From contig NC_054713.1 in assembly GCF_016097555.1 (NCBI RefSeq), positions 15,000,955 to 15,064,954 on the forward strand: a stretch of DNA of 64,000 bases, written 5' to 3'. Shown piece by piece: positions 29,076 through 42,525 of this stretch. The notes under the pieces are model-generated. The model did no database searches. It was not told where the DNA came from and was given only the letters and a program-made list of their open reading frames with translations. Each line of letters starts with the position of its first letter. The first letter of the stretch is position 1. The DNA is from Gigantopelta aegis (lineage: Eukaryota; Mollusca; Gastropoda; Neomphalida; Peltospiridae). The translations under genes were made by a program, and so were the position numbers.

Positions 29076-32000
29076 GTAAGTGTGACTTGTGGTGTTTAGC
29101 TGTTAACTTCTTGGATTTTGGAAATCCATTTTTAATTTTTTAATTCCTTTAGGCCTACTTCTTATCACTCGTGATCTACTTTGCTGTAACTCTTTTGCGA
29201 TCTTTTTTTTAACACAATATGTTCTTTAAACGTTCATACATTTCATGGTATTTTTGTTAAGTATAGATAAGAATGTGCAATGTGTGGGTAGTTCGCTTAA
29301 AATGTGTAAATCCTTTGTGTGTGATTGAAAGTGTGTAATGAATGTATTATCGTGTTTTACCTATTATCGGTTTTCATACAATAACATTGATAATATTCAT
29401 TACTGTTACAGATTAATTCAGGTCCATGTCATTTCATATCATTTCGAAAAGTTGTATTTTTTCCCCCACTGTATGTGTGTCTTATTTATTGACAAAGAAA
29501 GTACATTTATGATTTACATTTTGTCCAATGTATCTGCCAAAAGTCATGTGAACACCCCTCACACACACATTTTTAGGACAAATAAATATATAAAGTTGAG
29601 ACTGACGCCATTCTAAAGAAACTAGTATATTATGAACTTAGTATATACTAATTAATACAAATCAAATCGGATATAATTATCACCTTTTATATGTTTTGTC
29701 GATACCATGATCTTGCCAAGTGGGGGAGATGGTCAGAACAATACAATAATAAACATTCTTTTTTTATTTTAAAAGTTAAAATGTTTAATTAATGTATCCC
29801 CCCGCCCCTCCTGATTGATATAATAATATTATGTATACTCACCTTTGTTAAACGCACTCTCTCACAGATGGTTGACCTAATTATTGACCCAACAAGGTAT
29901 TATATGACAATATATACATTTGATTTGTACCTAAAAGTACTTTATTGAACCATCTACATAACAACCATATCACACTTATCATTGATATTTTATAAAAATA
30001 ATTGAATTATGGGTATGGTCCATAATTCTGCGAAAAATAACAGCTATTTGGAGAGCAGATGTGTGACATATTTTTTGAGTCACGTGATGTGCATTCCCCG
30101 AATAACCGCAGTGTCAAAACGATTTACGAAGCTCATGTAACGAGAACGCTTGATCGTCCTATGCGATGTAGGGTAAATAGAAAAACAACAATTAAAATAA
30201 GTTAATAAAAAATAATTAAAACATGTACTGAATGATAATAAGCTTATACATTAATTTATTTTAGTAACAGAAGCATGTTAAATGTTGACAATCCCGACTA
30301 GTTAGGCCTTTGCATCTAGCCTATAGATAAATTTATCGTTAGTCGTATGCGAAAAACTCTAAACATCTGGATCACGAATACCTTCATTTTCCACCATGTC
30401 AAATTCATTATTATGCAAAATATGCCATAATTTTACAGCTGACTTGGGATAGGAATTGTTAAATTTTTAAAGAATACGCTGAACTAGACGATGTTTATAT
30501 ACGATGTGACTGTATATATGAAGGCCATGTACATGTATATAGTTTCCGCTAATGAGGGCTGGCTATATTCACAGCAAAAATGTTTATAGGTGGTAAATAA
30601 GTATTTGCTTAATCCATATTACCGAACCATCTCGAACAGGATGAATACATACTAAGTACTGTACGAACAGAGAGTTTTCAGAACAGGGGAGGGGGAGGGG
30701 GAGTACATGAATTTAGCAGACCCTTTTGTGTACATTTTCCATAGAAATATGATTAGCGTAATATTGCCCGTACAGTACTAGCAAAATAAATAATAATATA
30801 AAAATTAACATTAATAATAATACACAATTATTATTATTATTATTAGCCTACTTCTACCTTTTTGGGGTGAAGGAGGCAGTGTTTTATCTGGGGGAGTTTT
30901 GGCTATAAAAATGCTAGATTAAAGTGCATGTACACACGCACATATGGCAGACTGAACTTGTCCCTGCACGTAGAACTGGATTCAACTGGGTTAAGTAATA
31001 ATTCAATCTAATTAAAATTAGCTCCACTATTACATGTGGATCTAACAGCAGCTCGTTGGAGCTCATATCCAGTTGACCTTTCATTCGACCAGTCAAAACC
31101 TTATTTGTAGAATCATGCCAGATTGGTAATAATTAATCCAACCTTTGGACGACAAAACATGCGACAGTACACTGGGTTTTTTTTTACGCTATACATTAAA
31201 TCAAATGACCACTTTGCGAACCAGTCAAAATAATTTTATAATAATAATAAATGTTGAGTTCATGTTCTGAATGTTTATTATTTTATTTCAGCGTATTCGC
31301 AATTATTTTCGTTATGAAATTAATAATATATTTTTTATTATTTGCCATGTATATAGCCGGCCCCCATTTGCCAAGTCTCTATACACAACGGTCGTTTATA
31401 TAAAATTCAAAAATACATTATACGGTTGTCATATATATAGCCTCATCAATACGAGTTGTTTTGCCGTAATTTTTTAACTTATAAACATGAAAGTTCTATC
31501 TTTTAAAAATAAAGCATGTCATGCAATTCCCTCGATCGTAGTTCAATTAAAATGTTTTGGATCATACAGTAACTAGGTTTGGTATTCCAAATGAATGTAA
31601 TTTCGATTTATAATCCATATTTAGAGAAATACGGAGCACTAAATCTGTGATTGAGCGCCTTTAATACATGTATAGCCATTTCTGATTGTTAATATTCCAG
31701 TATACTTACATTTTATTTATTTATTTATGTTAAAATACTTCAACTTGTGTTCAAGGGTGAAACAACCCATCATCCCTAACTTTTAGGACAAAACACTTGG
31801 GTTGAATTGATAGCAAGGGCGAAACAACTGGTTAGGTTTATAAATATAATCTAAAGGAAACATTTTATAATACTAGAGCAAAAATGTCCTTGTTCATAGA
31901 AAAAATTGCCAGAATAAAATTGTAAACATACCAAATGCCAATGACTTTTGTTTTCCTCTTTTTTTGTGTGTGTATACATCAATCAGTTTTGAACTTTGTA

Positions 32001-35000
32001 TTTCACAGGGTTCGACAAATCCACTAGTCCTTGGTGCATTAAGTACTATAATATGTTAGCCACTAGCCAAAATTAAGCTTCGCTGAAGGCTAGTGCCTTT
32101 TTCGAACATTTGTCGAACACTGGTTTAGGAAAAATTCGGTTAGCAACACGGAACATTTTGTTCACTATTGCATCACGATATGCTATGCAAATTTTAAAGA
32201 TTATTACACAATTCTAAAACAGTAAATAATATTAATAGTTGCTACTCAATTTTCAACTGTCGCTAACCAACATTTAAAAAAAAAAAGTTCCCTGTAGCAT
32301 GTATCTAGCAATCGGCCTTGTTTTAATGCTAGTTTTTATGATAGACTGAAAATAAATGCTGAAGGATAGAAGTTTGTTTTGATTAACGAAACCACCAGAG
32401 CACATTGATTAATCAATCATCGGCTATTGGATGTCAAACATTTGGTAATTCTGACACGTAGTCATCAGAGGAAACCTGCTACATGTTTCCTAATGCAGAA
32501 AGAGATCTTTTATATGCACTTTCCCACAGACAGGATAGCACATACCACGGTCTTTGATATACCAGTCGTGATGCACTGGCTGGAATGAGAAATGGGTCCA
32601 ATGAAGGAGATGGTTTTACCACTGAGTTATGTCACACCCCCTGAAGGATAGAAGTGTATTGGTCAGTTAAACAATTAAAACCATTATTTGTTCCAAGTGT
32701 CTACCATCCTGGGCCCCGTTCCACGAAGCGATCTTAGCCGTAAGAGCAACTTAAGTGCATAGGGTAGCTATACGCTTTTGGGTAATCTTAGAGATAAGAT
32801 CGCTTCGTGGAACGGAGCTTTGCAATGAAGGGAAAATTTTGAGTATAGTTTAAAGTTAGTATTTGATAACGTTTTTCTCTTTTATTTCGACTTTTAATAT
32901 TTCATGATGCCATACATGTATATTTTTGTTTGGGTAAAAAGTACATGTCTGCATGTATATACTATGGCAAAAATGTTTTACATTTTGGTGCCAGCTACAG
33001 CATTGTGCATGGACCCTCAAGCTATGTTCAATGACATGACAGCTAAACATTTCATTTTGTATTTAAAATCTTCTATAAACAGTGTTCGAGATTAAATTTT
33101 TTGGGCAGTATCCCAGTTGGATACTAACATTTCAAAATCTGGTATCCCATCTGCGAATTTAGTATTATATGGTATTCCGGTGTGATACTGGGTTCTTGAA
33201 GTTGAAGTCTGGTATCCAAAATTAAATTCTGGTATCCCCGGGATATCGGGACACCGTTAATCTCGAACACTGATAAAGTACATTAGAATCTTGTTGGGTC
33301 GAATACACCGCAACGCTCGAACCAAAAACGAAGTCCCGAGTTACTCTTACACCATGTTGACCTGTATATATGAATTATTAAGATATATCAATATATTATG
33401 GCATATATATGCTTACATACAAATGAGAGATCAATTAAATCCAGTGTATACATTGATCAATACTTTATGGCATGTGTGCATGCATGCTTACAAATGATAG
33501 ATCAATTAAATCCAGTGTTTGGATACACTTTGAATGACAACACACTGGAACACACTGGCACAAAAATACATTGGCTATTATGTGTCGAACAATGGTTAAA
33601 TATATAAAAGAAGTGATGATCAATATCAATATAAAAATTCCATTTAAAGTTAAGTTAAAAATACTTCAGTGCTTCTAGAATTGTTTTAAAATCCACTAGC
33701 CATGGAATCAGTGATTTAAAATTTTTACTAGCCATGGTTACAAATTCACTAGCCCTACTTTACTTTAAGTTAATAAAATTTTACTAAATAATAGTAATAA
33801 TCAGATATGTCACCTAAAGATGGAGATACAGCTTAAAAACACTAATATTTGGGGGTGTTGGGATGGGGGCAGGATATTCATAGTTATAAAATAGACCTAA
33901 CTGCAACATTTGACAAAAAAAATTCACTAGCCGTCAGGCATGGCAATAGTAGTTATTTACTAGCCCAACATTGAATATCACTAGCCATGGGAGTGGGGCT
34001 ACCATAATCTAGAAGCCCTGTACTTGTGGAGAACTTTGTTGTTTTAACACCTTTCTTATTTATTACAAAAAAAGGGGGAAAAGTAGACCCTTAGGGTTTT
34101 ATCAGCTATGTTTCTAGACTGATAATCGACACCATTCCCCACCATTTTCCAAAGGCTATGTCGTTTTACATTCCCAATTTTGAAGTAAAACATTCGGGGT
34201 GTCGTTAAACATTCATTCATTCATTCATTCATTCCAAATCTATGTAAATGTAAATAATTACCCTTTTTTATTATTATATAAAGATATATTTTGAAAATGA
34301 TTAGTAACTCTTGACAAATAACCCTTCCCTCCCCTATAACGTTTCATTTATGCAAAATATATGTATTAATTTGACTTAACTTTAATCAGGAATGTGAGAG
34401 CTACGTGTAAATATGCTTATCCATTTCGTCTAAAAAAAACAAAAAAAACATGATGTTCAATACTTTTGACAACACAAGGTTCATTTGCATGTTTTCACGG
34501 TTTCAAGTTTATGATGTGTGTCTTATATTATAAGTTATAACCAGTTTAGATTTGTTAGCTCATATTGAATGCAATTTTTGGCAGTTCCAAGGCTTGCAAT
34601 CGATAATTTTTCTTCAGGGGCCCTTCAGCGGCCCCTGGACCCCTGCCGCAGTAAGCTTTTTTGTTCCAGCCCCTCTCACATTGTTGTTTAATGAGATGTT
34701 TTTGAAATGAAACTGAAAATTCTAAATTTTTTATAAAATGAAGCTCAAATCCCCAAAAGCAAAGCCATGGGCATCAAGTCAAATTTGAGAAATAAAACCC
34801 TGACCCTAGACACACCCTTAATGTTTGCAGTTAAATGTACTTTTGCAGCTATCTCAGTATCTGTTCTGTCTAAATTGTGTATCCTCCATGAACTTCTAAT
34901 TGCTACATGTACATTGTCAGGGTTTCTGCCAGAAAGAAAGTTTTGGATATGGTGCCATAGAATTGAATATTTACAGTGTGTGTGCTGCATGTGCCCACTC

Positions 35001-38000
35001 TTCCACCAGAAAGAAAATAGGTTAGGGTTAGGTTAAGAAAATCATACAGTAATGATAACAGTCATTAATTTTATCAAAAGGTTAACTTACAGTGTTTCTG
35101 CCTGAAAGAAATTTTTTGGGTATGGTGCTATGGAATTGAATGCAACCACAGTCAACCACAGTATGGAGGGCGTCCCCAAGAAAGAAAATGGGTTACGTTT
35201 AGGGTTAGGGTTAAGAAAATCATATAGTAATGATAAAACAGTCATTAATTTTATCAAAAGGTTAACTTAAAAAAAAAAGAGAGAAAAATCAACAAACTTT
35301 TTTGGGTATGGCGCCATACCCGTTTTACCCTCTGGCAGAAACCCTGACTTAAAAAAATCGGACAAATCAGTTTGGTATGGTGCCATACCCGTTTTACCCT
35401 CTGGCAGAAAACCTGATTGTTCATGTATATAATGTGAATATAAGATAAATATTGTGTTACTGAGTGTTACCCTTTTTTTTTTCTTTTTTTTTCACGGCAT
35501 AAACTCTTTTGATAAAAAAAGAGCTCTAAACTGCAGAATAATTACATTTATTTAACAATATAGTATAAAGTGTTCAGCTTATAGATCAATTTAGCTTATA
35601 TTTGTAAATTTATCGGTGTCATCTTTCTGTGCTCTCAACCAGCAATGATATACATACATGTATATGTATTTATGTATATTTAGCATTGTCATGAAATGTT
35701 TCGCTTGGGTTACCTTGCTGATAATGATGATGATAAGTTGTTTAACGAGCCCATATACCACTTGGGTTTCGAACACGCCCATCCCGAGTCCGACCTCCGA
35801 TAAGATCGGTGACCTGACTCGGGATGGAGGAGGGGGGGGGGGGGGGGGTCCTTGCATTTATTATATACAAACATGTTAACAATGTTAGCCGTTTGTAATA
35901 AAACATGTTCAACTCGCTTTCACTTTTTGTCATGCATGCATTATATATATATATATATATACGGCTGATATATGTATATCAGGGCTGCTAAATTGCAGCC
36001 AGATGTAAATTGTAAAAATTTATTAATACATGTATAACTTACATGTAGAATGTAGTATTATGTACACATATTTTCAGGGGCGGGGTGGAGGTGGGGGGGG
36101 TGGGGTGGCAATCTACATGTAGCTCGGTTGATTGACGGTTCATTTCAGGTGAGGGAGGGACATAACTCAGTGGTAAAGCACTCGCTTGATGCATGGTTGG
36201 TTTGCGATCAATCTCCATCGGTGGGAACATTGGGCTGTTTCTCATTCCAGCCAGTGCACCACGACTGGTATATCAGAGGCCATGGTATGTGCTAACCTGT
36301 GTGGGGTGGTGTATATAAAGATCCCTTGCTACTAATGGAAAAATGTAGCCGGTTTCCTCTCTAAGACTATGTCAAAATTACCAAATGTTTGACATTCAGT
36401 AGCCGATGATTAATAAATCAATGTGCTCTAGTGGTGTAGTTATACAAAACAACAAAAACATGTCAGGTGTTTTGGTCATAACATCAAACCCATTCAATGA
36501 ACCCATTCTCTGATTTTTTAAATTTCCAAACCAGTGACCCCATGACTGCAATGCTTACACTAAAAATAATTTAGTTTTAACCAGTTTTGAGGTACATGTA
36601 TGTGGGGTATTCCTTTGAAAATTAATAAAAAGTCTCTTTATTTAAACCACATTTTCGTAAGCCAACTATTAAATATTATGTCCACTTTGTATGAAAATTA
36701 GCAGTTGGCTAATTTGTGTATGGGCAGAGTACTGTAAGTCCTGTGGCTGGTATCAAAGGACATTTATGAGAATGTGCATATAATTTTTATAAAGGACCTT
36801 TTACTGCGAATAGGAAAATGTAGTGGGTTACCTCTAAGACTATGTACTGCAGGCCTTCGAATTTCACGTAAAAGAAATGTTTTATTTAACGACACACTCA
36901 ACACATTTTATCTACGGTTATATGGCGTCAGACATATGGTTAAGGACCACACAGATATTGAGAGGGGAAACCCGCTGTCGCCACTTCATGGGCTACTCTT
37001 TTCGATAAGCAGCAAGGGATCTTTTATATGCACCATCCCACAGACGGGATAACACATACCACAGCCTTTGATATACCAGTCGTGGTGCACTGGCTGGAGC
37101 GAGAAATAGCCCAATGGGCCCACCGACGGGGATCGATCCCAGACCAACCACGCATCAAGAGAACATTTTACAACTGGGCTACGTCCCCACCCTTTCGGAT
37201 TTCACGGTAACGATAATTTCTGGTACTGTGTTGGTAGCGTGTCGGTAAAATCACGGAACCAAAATTTTGTTTCCCATGGTTATTTTATTGAGTACAGCTA
37301 CCCATCGGAACCTAAAAAAGGTTACCGATGGGTTTCCATGATTACAAGGCACGGAATCGAAAAAAAATATTGAAATTTGAAATCCTATGGCCTGGTATTG
37401 GTCAGAATTATCAAACATTTGACATCCAATAGTCGATAATGATGTACTCTAGATGCTGTTTTTCATAGAGCAGAAAGCACATACAAGTTCTTTTGATACA
37501 CCAGACCTTTTTATATATATAAAAATTGAGACTATACATAATATTTAAAAGAGCAAATTGTTTCATTTTCAGATTAAAAGAAGGTACCCTGACCTTTGGC
37601 AGAAACCAGAAGAATGATTATTTTTTGGATTCTCGACGTTTGAAGAATTTCATTTCTCGCACTCATGCAGAAATTATTGGTTACTATGGAGACAGTGGAT
37701 TGGAGTTTAAAATCCGGGAGAAAGGCCTGAATGGAACGTTTATTAACGATATCAGGGTAATTATCACATACTCAGTCTGATGTGATTTTAATATATTTTT
37801 TTCTTCTTTTTTTTTGTTGTGTGTGTTTGTGTGTGAGAGAGATACAAAGACGCAAATGCAGGGAATAATACTAATAGTGATGACGACTGTGTTTTTAATA
37901 TACTAAACAGCATACGGAATAAGAATATTCGGTTGGGCTGACCCCTGTGATTGCCCCAAACCTGACCCATGCCAATTAGCGACCTGATTTCGATGTGTTT

Positions 38001-41000
38001 ATAACTGATTGCCAAATATTTATTTTTTAATGGATTTTTATATAATTTGACCATGAGGCAGAATGCTATAATGACTTGATACTGACAAAATATCACATTA
38101 ATCCATTAACAATAAAACAAAACATGGGCTTCCAAACTTAAAGGATTATAACAGTGTAAGCACAGATTAGCTCCAAGGTGTGATGGGCCTCTGCCCATGG
38201 GACCCAGTAACAGTCCAGTTTTAAGGGGTATTTGGATATTCTGTTCTGTACTGGTCTTTAAAAAAAATCCCGAAAAACATCCGAGTCGTTAAAACTTGCT
38301 CTGGATGGGAGCCGGTACCGGGCTGCGAACCCTGTACCTGCCAACCTTATGTCCGATGGCTTAACCACAATGCCACCGAGGTCAGGTTAAAGGAAGAGTC
38401 ACAAATGGCTTGAACTATACGTGTACACAGTGTGTGTGTGTTCATCTTGGAATAAAGTTCACTACACGTGCCTTCAGCAAAGCTCGATATTAATTTTTGT
38501 GGAGTTTAATCTGGCGACAAATGCTAGAAAGTGAGCAGTAGTTCGAAAAATTAAGATTTGGAAGTGTAACGTTTTTAACAGCTCAAATAAAAGAATATGA
38601 GCCCATATCTTTGAAGCAATCTTAGTGCTACGAAATAGCTATGACGTCACTGGCATTTTCTGTAGTGACGTCACAACCTACAATGGTTTTATGATGTTGT
38701 AGTGCTCACTAAGATAGCTTTGCAAATGTGGGCCCTGGTTTATAATACCGCTCCTGAAATTAAAGATTCTGAATATGTCTGAAAGACTCGAAAAGAAAAA
38801 CAAAAGCAAAAGTTTGTAGTAATACTGATCATCAGAAAACATATTTTACTTTTTCAATTCTAGATTAGGCCCTACATCAGTGCTAGCTGCATGTTTTGAC
38901 AAATCTGCATATTTATTTAATGATCACTGACTTGTTTTTTGTTTTGTTTGTAGATTCAAGGGTCCTGTGTCCTCGAAGAAGGCGACAAAGTTACGTTCGG
39001 TCATACAAATGGCTACAAGATTCAGCCGGGAGAATACTCAGTTCAGCATAATTCAGAATTTGAGTTTGTTGTAAGTGTAAATTTATATTAAGCGTTAATG
39101 GGAAGTTTTCATACAAAATTTAAAAGATCCCTTGTTGCATTAGGAAAAAAATGTAGCGGGTTTTCACTGATGATTGTGTCAGATTTACCAAATGTTTGAC
39201 ATCTAATAGCTGATGATTAATTAATCAATGTGCTCTAGTGGTGTTGTTAACCAAAAAAACATTTTTTAATTTTTGTTTTTTTCATAAAAAATTTAATTCA
39301 TAAAAGGAAGTGAAAGAAGAATCAAAGGTGAAAATAAGAAAACAAGTTAATTGAGAGGGTTATTATGTGTGAAATGGATAAAAACAAATCTGCACGAGAT
39401 GAAACTAGGGTCTGCGTCTTTAAAGTAAAATATACCGGCCTCGGTGGTGGCGTGGTTAGGCCATCGGTCTACAGGCTGGCAGGTACTGGGTTCGGAGCCC
39501 AGTCGAGGCATGGGATTTTTAATCCAGATACTGACTCCAAACCCTGAGTGAGTGCTCCGCAAGGCTCATTTGGTAGGTGTAAACCACTTGCACCGACCAG
39601 TGATCCATAACTGGTTCAACAAAGGCCATGGTTTGTGCTATCCTGCCTGTGGGAAGTGCAAATAAAAGATCCCTTGCTGCTAATCGGAAGAGTAGCCCAT
39701 GTAGTGGCAACAGCGGGTTTCCTCTCAAAATCTGTGTGGTCCTTAACCATATGTCTGACGCCATATAACCGTAAATAAAATGTGTTGAGTGCGTCGTTAA
39801 ATAAAACATTTCTTTCTTTCTTTCTTTCTTTAAAGTAAAATAAAACACCTTTTTATTTTGTAATAGATCTACAGTATATTTTATAAATATGGCAGTCTTA
39901 CATGGGTTATTATCGCTGACATTCGTAACCAATTTGCTATTTATTTATTTTTTATTTTAGTTTGAGCGTGTTTCCACGACCATGTGCAAGCAGCACAAAC
40001 TTCCATCGATTCACGACTACAATGATCGCAGCGAGTGCTTACAACAGAGCTGTGACTGTAAGATCAAAGAATTTCCGCACTGCAAAGTGAAACCTGCTGA
40101 TTCACCGAACATCGCAAAACTCCACCTGACACACGAAAACACACTGTCCTATGTTGGTAGTAGTCCCGGACCAGAACTTATGACCAAAGACGGACCACAG
40201 TCTGAATTTACGAAAAATAGTCCCGTATTAAACCACCAAAGTGAAAATGAAAGTAAGAACTCTGTGAAAGAAACGTTTGACGAGGATGCCAGTTTCGTTT
40301 GCGATGATGCCCGGTTCATTCAGGAGGTGTGTTTGGAAGATGGGTCGGATTCTTCAGAAGAGGACCCCGAGATTCAGATTTTAGAAAATGGAGAGCGGGA
40401 AGGGGTCAGACACTCATCCGGCGATAGTAATTGGTGTGACAGTGTGGATGGGTTTCATTCGGATAATAACTTGGAAACTGCTACTGCTGAATTACAAGAC
40501 CCTACCGAGAAACTGGTTTCTACAGATTACGACGTTAATGAGAATTTAAGAGCTAAGGATGTGTCGTTAGAGGTGTTGCAAACTTGTGATGAAACGAAAG
40601 ACGTTATGGTCCCGTTTCAAAGACAAAGTCCGTGTAATTTTGTTCAGGAAAGTACGCCGGACGAGAGTTTGCTAAAGGCGACTTTACAAGATATACAGAA
40701 TTTAGATCAAGTGACAAATAGGTAAGAAGTGTCGAAGAATTGTGTTGAAAATGGAGACATTTTATTAATTTTATTTTAAATTTATGTTGGTGTTTATACA
40801 GGGCTTCTAGATTATGGTAGCCCCACTCCCATGACTAGTGATATTCAATGTTGGGCTAGTAAATAACTACTATTGCCATGCCTGACGGGGCTTCTAGATT
40901 ATGGTAGCCCCACTCCCATGGCTAGTGATAATCAATGTTGGGCTAGTAAATAACTACTATTGCCATGCCTGACGGGGCTTCTAGATTATGGTAGCCCCAC

Positions 41001-42489
41001 TCCCATGACTAGTGATATTCAATGTTGGGCTAGTAAATAACTACTATTGCCATGCCTGACGGCTAGTGAATTTTGTTTTTGTCAAATGTTGCAGTTAAGT
41101 CTATTTTGTAAGTATGAATACCTTGCCCCCACCCCAAGCCCCCAATGTTAGTGTTTTTAAGCTCTATCTCCCTCTTTAGGCGACATATCTGATTATTACT
41201 ATTATTTAGTAAAATAGCATTAACTTGAAGTAAAGTAGGGCTAGTACATTTTTAATTGTGGTTAGTAAATTCTTTAAATCACTGATCCCATGGCCAGTTT
41301 ATTTTATAAAAATTCTAGAAGCCCTGTTCTTTTCCAAAGGAGCCGGCGGCAGCAACGTAATTAATCTGACACCATGTTGATTCCTAACGGTAATTACAGG
41401 TAGGAGAGTGATTCATGGCTTTAGATCTCACTAATTTGGACACAACAGGGACTTAAATTGTCTTTTCTGGTTGCAGGAAAGTCGGTTTAGTTCAGTACTG
41501 TCATTAACAGCTGCTGTAGAGTTGTCAATTTTCAGAAATATTTTTCAAATTATTTTAAACAAATTAAACATAACATTTCAGTGAAGTATTTTGAGGTCAG
41601 CATGTTTGTGCTTAATTTGGGGGCGATTATTTTGGGTATATGTATTTTGTGCACAGTGTTTAATACCTTGACTTTGATGCAATCAAAAGCCCTGTAGTTT
41701 ATTGTAATTGTTACATACATACAAATGTACATGTATGTACATGTGTAACGATGTGGTTTGCACTTTAGATGATGATAGCTTTATCAGGGCTTGCTCTTGC
41801 ACTCGCCAAATTTGCCAATTGCGAATTTTAAAAACAACTGGCAAAATTTGTTTTAATTTGGCAAATAAATTTCTTGTAGTAATTGTTATTTTATTAGAAA
41901 ATACCTGGGTTTTTGTCATTTTTAAAGTTTAAATAGATGATTTGAAGAAATTTTCTGATCACCCAGAGCATGCCCTGGTTTATAAAACAAATTCTCTCTA
42001 CAGTGTTTTGTATTGATTTCCTTCGTTGACAGGTCTAAGATTGTTCCTGTAACAAAGCATTCGGAACCTCAGCATATTCACAAGTCATCAAACATAAAAA
42101 AAGGTGCGTACATAACATTTTTTTATTATCCACATAGTTCAAGATGTACATGCAAATATAACCAGTATGACACACGTGTCATAAAGATTTTTCGTGACCA
42201 ACTTGATGATGTCACAGGGCTAGCTCTGGCACTCTCCAAATTCGCCAATTGCAAATTTTAAAAACAATTGGCAAATTTTATTTTAATTTGGTGAAATAAT
42301 TTTATGTAATAATTGATATTTTGATACAAAATAACTGGGTTTTTGTCATAAAGTATTTAAATTAAGAACAATGAAAGTAATACAAATGTCCCATTAATTT
42401 AAGGAAATACACAAACAGTGCATACCAGTACTACTACTACTACTACTACTACAACAACAATGACAACAACAATAATGATAATGATGATA

Positions 42490-42525
<36 letters not shown>

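Noticed and set aside
34767..35036. 89-codon plus-strand frame
   Set aside because: It runs into the CAGGGTTTCTGCC MITE, has no domain and does not fit as an exon of the TCF19-like gene.
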